Shown here one piece after another: positions 60,201 to 64,000 of a DNA stretch of 64,000 nt (positions within the stretch are counted from its first letter, which is position 1; every line of letters starts with the position of its first letter). Source of the DNA: Enchytraeus crypticus (Eukaryota > Annelida > Clitellata > Enchytraeida > Enchytraeidae); the NCBI GenBank assembly GCA_905160935.1, contig CAJHZI010000744.1, positions 658,501-722,500 on the forward strand. Direction: 5' to 3'. Made by a program: the position numbers and the translations under genes. Under the pieces are notes generated by a model, which worked only from the letters and a program-made list of their open reading frames with translations, made no database searches and was not told the origin of the DNA.

Positions 60201-61655
60201 AAAAATAATATTACTTAACTGTTATGTTTTATCATTGATAATTATGTCGTCTAATTATTTTATAGGCCCACATAAAACAATTTCAAAGCAGATTTACCTG
60301 CTTTTACTCTAATAGCCTACTTCAGAGTATGTGCCGATGTGTACTAGGCCTACTATAAATTTGGTGAATAAAGATTATAATATTAGCCTGTTTTGTCCAT
60401 CACATTTGAAAACTTCATCCTGTTAAGATTCTACATTTGTAAAGCAAATCATTTCATAAAAAAGAAAAAGAGACTTTCGAAAAGTACTATGATACACAGT
60501 ATGACCACTTACATGTATATAGAAAAGGGTTACTGGTTACCCCCGATAGGCCCATATATACTATAGGCCTAACATAGCCCTATAAGTGGCTTATAGACTG
60601 AACTGCACTGATAAACTGCCTGAGACTTGAAAGCAGAAGATCAATATAATGGATAGTTTTAGTGATACATGCATGGAAATTTGGAATGAAAATTAACATA
60701 AAAAAGACAAAGTGATGAGAATGTCCAGACAACTAACTAGTGCACTAACTACTTATTAAGCCACGCGCTTCTGAAACTACATGTATATTGGCCTACCTAC
60801 ATCAACTAAATATAGTGGACCGATACTCTACACGTATATTTTACAGAGTAGCTAAATGTAGGAGCTTCTTGAAATAACAGAGTTGAAGCGATAAGTGTAA
60901 GTTAACACTGGTTGTAAAAATGGTGTTAAGGTTCATTAGGCAAATGTAGGCATATTGGTTGTGCAATTCACAATTTCACAAAGCATTGTAGCCCTTTGTC
61001 CAATTATCAATAGGCTTACACGGAGCAAATATTAGGGTCTATACCCATATCAGCACTCTAATCGTTGAAATAATTTTAGCAGTTTCAGAGCATTACAAAT
61101 AGGCCTAGACCTCTTAACTTCCAATAAATTAATTTTATTTTATTTAATTTAAAAAAAATATAAATCTTAATTATTGACATTGAATTAGTAAATTTAAAAA
61201 AATAAAACTAAATACAAATTTAGTATCCAAATACTTGTAGGTCTACACTGTAGGCCTATATATAGGCCTATATGGGTTCTAAGAACACGAAAAATGTAGC
61301 AAGTTGCAGCATTTTATATTAGCCTACTCAAGAATTTCAAGAATAGTATAAATTATTTTCTGAGCGACTTGCAACTTTTTCAATAGACCTATATTTATTA
61401 ATTTAGAAATTTCGTAATTAAATTTTGAGAATTGGAGTAGGTTTTACATTTTTGACTTTCTTAAAACTGCTTCATGAAATTTTAAACTTTAATATAAGCT
61501 GGTTCTCAAAAGATTATGCCAAGAAAAGAAAAGTTGAATTTCAGCAGTAATTTATAATAATTTATTAGGCCCTCTACTTTCAAATTTCGCATGCTTAGAG
61601 ATTTTAAACAGCAGAAGGCTCAATATCTGGGTAATAAAAAATAAAATAACTGTTG
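57296..61655. other. intergenic DNA, one (CT)n tract, one degraded SINE
   Basis: No gene is recognised over 4.3 kb. A (CT)n tract at 57855-57890 ends in CTCCTAG. The frame after it (VLKPEDQFNPCPSVTEKPD) runs to a stop without resembling any family I know. An open frame at 58029-58301 is Ser/Phe-rich and unremarkable. Confidence 0.45.
59325..59445 (-). mobile_element. degraded tRNA-derived SINE (family A)
   Basis: GTTAACTTCAGTGTTTTAGAACG, TAGATTTGAAC and ACACTTACTGATACGCATTCGG follow the order of a minus-strand family A copy with roughly one change every few bases. It is an old insertion. Confidence 0.5.
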
Positions 61656-61657
61656 AT

Positions 61658-61691
61658 GGATATATATATATATACATACACATACACACAC

Positions 61692-61743
<52 letters not shown>

Positions 61744-61965
61744 TGTATATGTAGGCAATATATATAGATATATATATATATATATTATAGTTTTTTATAT
61801 ATATTCATATATTCGCCCATATATATATATATATATACATATAAATATATATATATATATGTATATGTATATATATATACATATATATATATAGGCCCTA
61901 ATATTTTATATACATAGGTCGAAAAATTATATTTCTAATCTCTATACATGTATGTATATACATGT

Positions 61966-62017
<52 letters not shown>

Positions 62018-62026
62018 ATAAATATG

Positions 62027-62092
<66 letters not shown>
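61658..62092. repeat. cluster of (TA)n microsatellites
   Basis: Arrays at 61658-61790, 61818-61895 and 61960-62092 with CA-rich and ACATGT interruptions. Confidence 0.95.
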
Positions 62093-62119
62093 TATTTAGC
62101 ATATCTTCTTCCTTAAGTG

Positions 62120-62645
62120 CCGTGCCTGTTCCAAGCCTTGGCGGTCATGGTCATATTCCTCCATATGTCTCTGTTCATTGTTGCTCTGATCATCTTTGTT
62201 TCAGTTAACTGCATCCATTTGCCAAAACTCTTAATAAACGTCATTCATTGTCGACCCTTGCATCTTTTTCCTTCTACTATTCCCGTCACTACTGTATTTT
62301 CAACTATTTTGTTCCCGCATAATGTGTCCTGTTGTCGTCGTATTTGGTTCAAAAGGTCACGACAAGTTAACATTCTTTGTTGAACATCTTCATTTTTAAC
62401 GAGATCTTTATAAGATATACGTAGCATTCTTCTATAGAACCACATCTCTGTTGCCTCAAGTTTCTATTCCATTACAGAAGAGATTGTCCAAACTTTACTT
62501 CCATATAACAATATTGCTTGAATATAGCATTGAAGAAGTCGTTTTTTGGTATCAATTGATAATTTATGGCTTCTAAATATCTTTGACATTCTGTTATATG
62601 CTTCCTTAGCCATGGCTATTCTTCTGTTTATTTCCTTGTCACATT
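62120..62645 (-). pseudogene. LINE reverse transcriptase C-terminus (third subfamily)
   Basis: On the minus strand, frames read DTKKRLLQCYIQAILLYGSK, then KLEATEMWFYRRMLRISYKD, GIVEGKRCKGRQ and, after a stop, MTFIKSFGKWMQLTETKMIR. This is the classic LYGSxxW...LEAxEMWFxRRMLRI...GKRxxGRQ ending of a LINE polymerase. At least two stops interrupt it. It differs from family 1 (WTLRKEDIRKLE). (TA)n arrays bound it on both sides. Confidence 0.8.
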
Positions 62646-62658
62646 TTCCATTTTGATG

Positions 62659-62717
<59 letters not shown>
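62659..62717. repeat. (TA)n microsatellite
   Basis: About 60 bp of pure TA between a LINE relic and a 5S-derived SINE. Confidence 0.95.
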
Positions 62718-62718
<1 letters not shown>

Positions 62719-62724
62719 CGGTAT

Positions 62725-63036
62725 TTAACGGAATGATTTAGTTGCGCGTCAATTATCGAAGTTAAGCAATATCGACCTCGGTTGGTACTTTGTGGGTGAT
62801 CACCTTGAAGACCGAGGGTTGACAGCTTAGGAAAGAAAAAATCACAGGGTGATAGAAGGTTATTCTTAAATCTGCGCCGGCTCCGATTGATGCGCCGTAA
62901 AAAGGCAAACATATTAATAACCATGGAGAGGAGGCAGGCAAAGGGCCTTAAACAAGCATCTGTGTTTCCTGACGTCTCTGACATTGTCTTATAGCGAGGA
63001 ACCGGATGTTAAATTGTTATTGATTGATTGATTGAC
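62725..63036 (+). mobile_element. 5S rRNA-derived SINE with the shared tail
   Basis: GAAGTTAAGCAATATCGACC, then TCGGTTGGTACTTTGTGGGTG and ATCACCTTGAAGACCGAGGG, resembles the 3' two-thirds of eukaryotic 5S rRNA, including the internal pol III control region. An unrelated body follows. The 3' end, CTCTGACATTGTCTTATAGCG then AGGAACCGGATGTTAAATTG and (TTGA)n, is the same tail found on tRNA-headed family C copies. This is the composition of a SINE3-type element. It is diverged from a working 5S gene and is not an rRNA gene. Confidence 0.75.
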
Positions 63037-63057
63037 TCAGTGCGCCGCTCTGTCATG

Positions 63058-63110
63058 TTATATATATATATATATAATATATATATACATAATATATATA
63101 TATAATATAT

Positions 63111-63165
<55 letters not shown>

Positions 63166-63268
63166 GTCATCTTCAAATACTTCAAAAGATGTGAGATATA
63201 AAATTCAAGCTGAAAAAGTGAAAACATCATAATTTTTAGGGTTTCATATCTTTGAATCAATGTAGGCC

Positions 63269-63343
<75 letters not shown>

Positions 63344-63412
63344 ACATATATATATATACAGTATATATACAGTATATATATATATATATTTATAGATACA
63401 TACATATAAATA

Positions 63413-63465
<53 letters not shown>
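63058..63465. repeat. (TA)n microsatellites
   Basis: Arrays at 63058-63156 and 63270-63465 with AATATA and ACAGTATATA interruptions, separated by about 110 bp of unique sequence. Confidence 0.95.
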
Positions 63466-63466
<1 letters not shown>

Positions 63467-63929
63467 TATAGGCTAAGCTATGGTGCCTGTATTATTTAAT
63501 ATATGTATACTTTTTAAATTTAAATTTCAGCAGTCGAATTGCAATTAAAGATACTGTAATTACAAAACAACAAGCAACAGGAAAAAAGTGCAAACATGAT
63601 ACTCATCTCGCTCCTGAATTGTCAAATACTCCCAGTATTGTCAGCATGAACACGCAAACTTTGTGATAAACTTTGTGTACACGTAGGTTCATATACATGT
63701 ACAGCAAACGCTATGAAATTTGATAATAATATACGCTTATTCAAAACGTCTGATACGCATAACTATTCATTTATGAGAAATATATTTCCGAAATAGTTCC
63801 AGATTTTATGTTTAATTTGGTATTTCGAATCTAAAAATGTTTAATTATACCTAAATTGTATTAATTTTGTTTATATGTAAATTGATTGTATAAATATTAC
63901 GTAAATGAAACTCAAAATATTGGATGTCT

Positions 63930-64000
63930 TAATAGCTTAGGGATAACGTTTTGAAGTTTTAAATGGCAGATCCTGAGGTGATTCGAACCCTCGTGGGTTC
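63930..64000 (-). mobile_element. tRNA-like element cut by the window end
   Basis: On the minus strand GAACCCACGAGGGTTCGAATCACC contains a perfect B box (GGTTCGAATC). The A box would lie beyond position 64000. It could be a SINE or a tRNA gene; sequence after the B box (TCAGGATCTGCC) does not complete an obvious acceptor stem. Confidence 0.4.

Noticed and set aside
62735-62830. a functional 5S rRNA gene
   Set aside because: The match covers only part of 5S, has many substitutions and is fused to a SINE body and tail.

Overview
The window is AT-rich animal nuclear DNA with long introns and intergenic stretches, dense microsatellites and many fragments of short and long interspersed elements. 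It carries two complete two-exon Hox genes on the + strand. The first (coding exons 9295-9973 and 13721-14157) encodes a posterior Abd-B-class homeodomain of the lophotrochozoan Post2 type. The second (31288-32188 and 42899-43140) encodes a central-class homeodomain with a YPWM motif and a degenerate UbdA-like peptide, of the Lox2/Lox4 (Ubx/abd-A) type. Post2 plus Lox2/Lox4 points to a spiralian, most likely a mollusc or a related lophotrochozoan. The species cannot be named from the sequence.

Layout: 1-9.2 kb is the region upstream of Post2, with tRNA-derived SINEs, several minisatellites, a CTCF-like motif and a CpG-richer block at about 7.9-8.8 kb. 9.3-14.2 kb is Post2, with a 3.75 kb intron holding two tandem-repeat blocks and a retroelement tail. 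14.2-31.3 kb is a 17 kb Post2-Lox2 intergenic region with tandem repeats, a short hairpin, and a CpG-rich block at 28.4-29.3 kb that may be the Lox2 promoter or leader. 31.3-43.1 kb is the Lox2-type gene, whose 10.7 kb intron is full of LINE and SINE debris. 43.2-64 kb has no recognisable gene; (TA)n arrays, AGGCCT-rich sequence, LINE relics, a 5S-rRNA-derived SINE and a 61-nt near-perfect hairpin fill it.

Both genes are transcribed left to right, with the more posterior gene first. This is the collinear arrangement expected at the 5' (posterior) end of an intact Hox cluster, so the next central genes would be expected to the right and Post1, if linked, to the left. The two proteins are sequence-specific homeodomain transcription factors (Q50, N51) expected to pattern posterior and mid-posterior trunk. 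I found no protein-coding gene other than the Hox pair and retroelement remnants.
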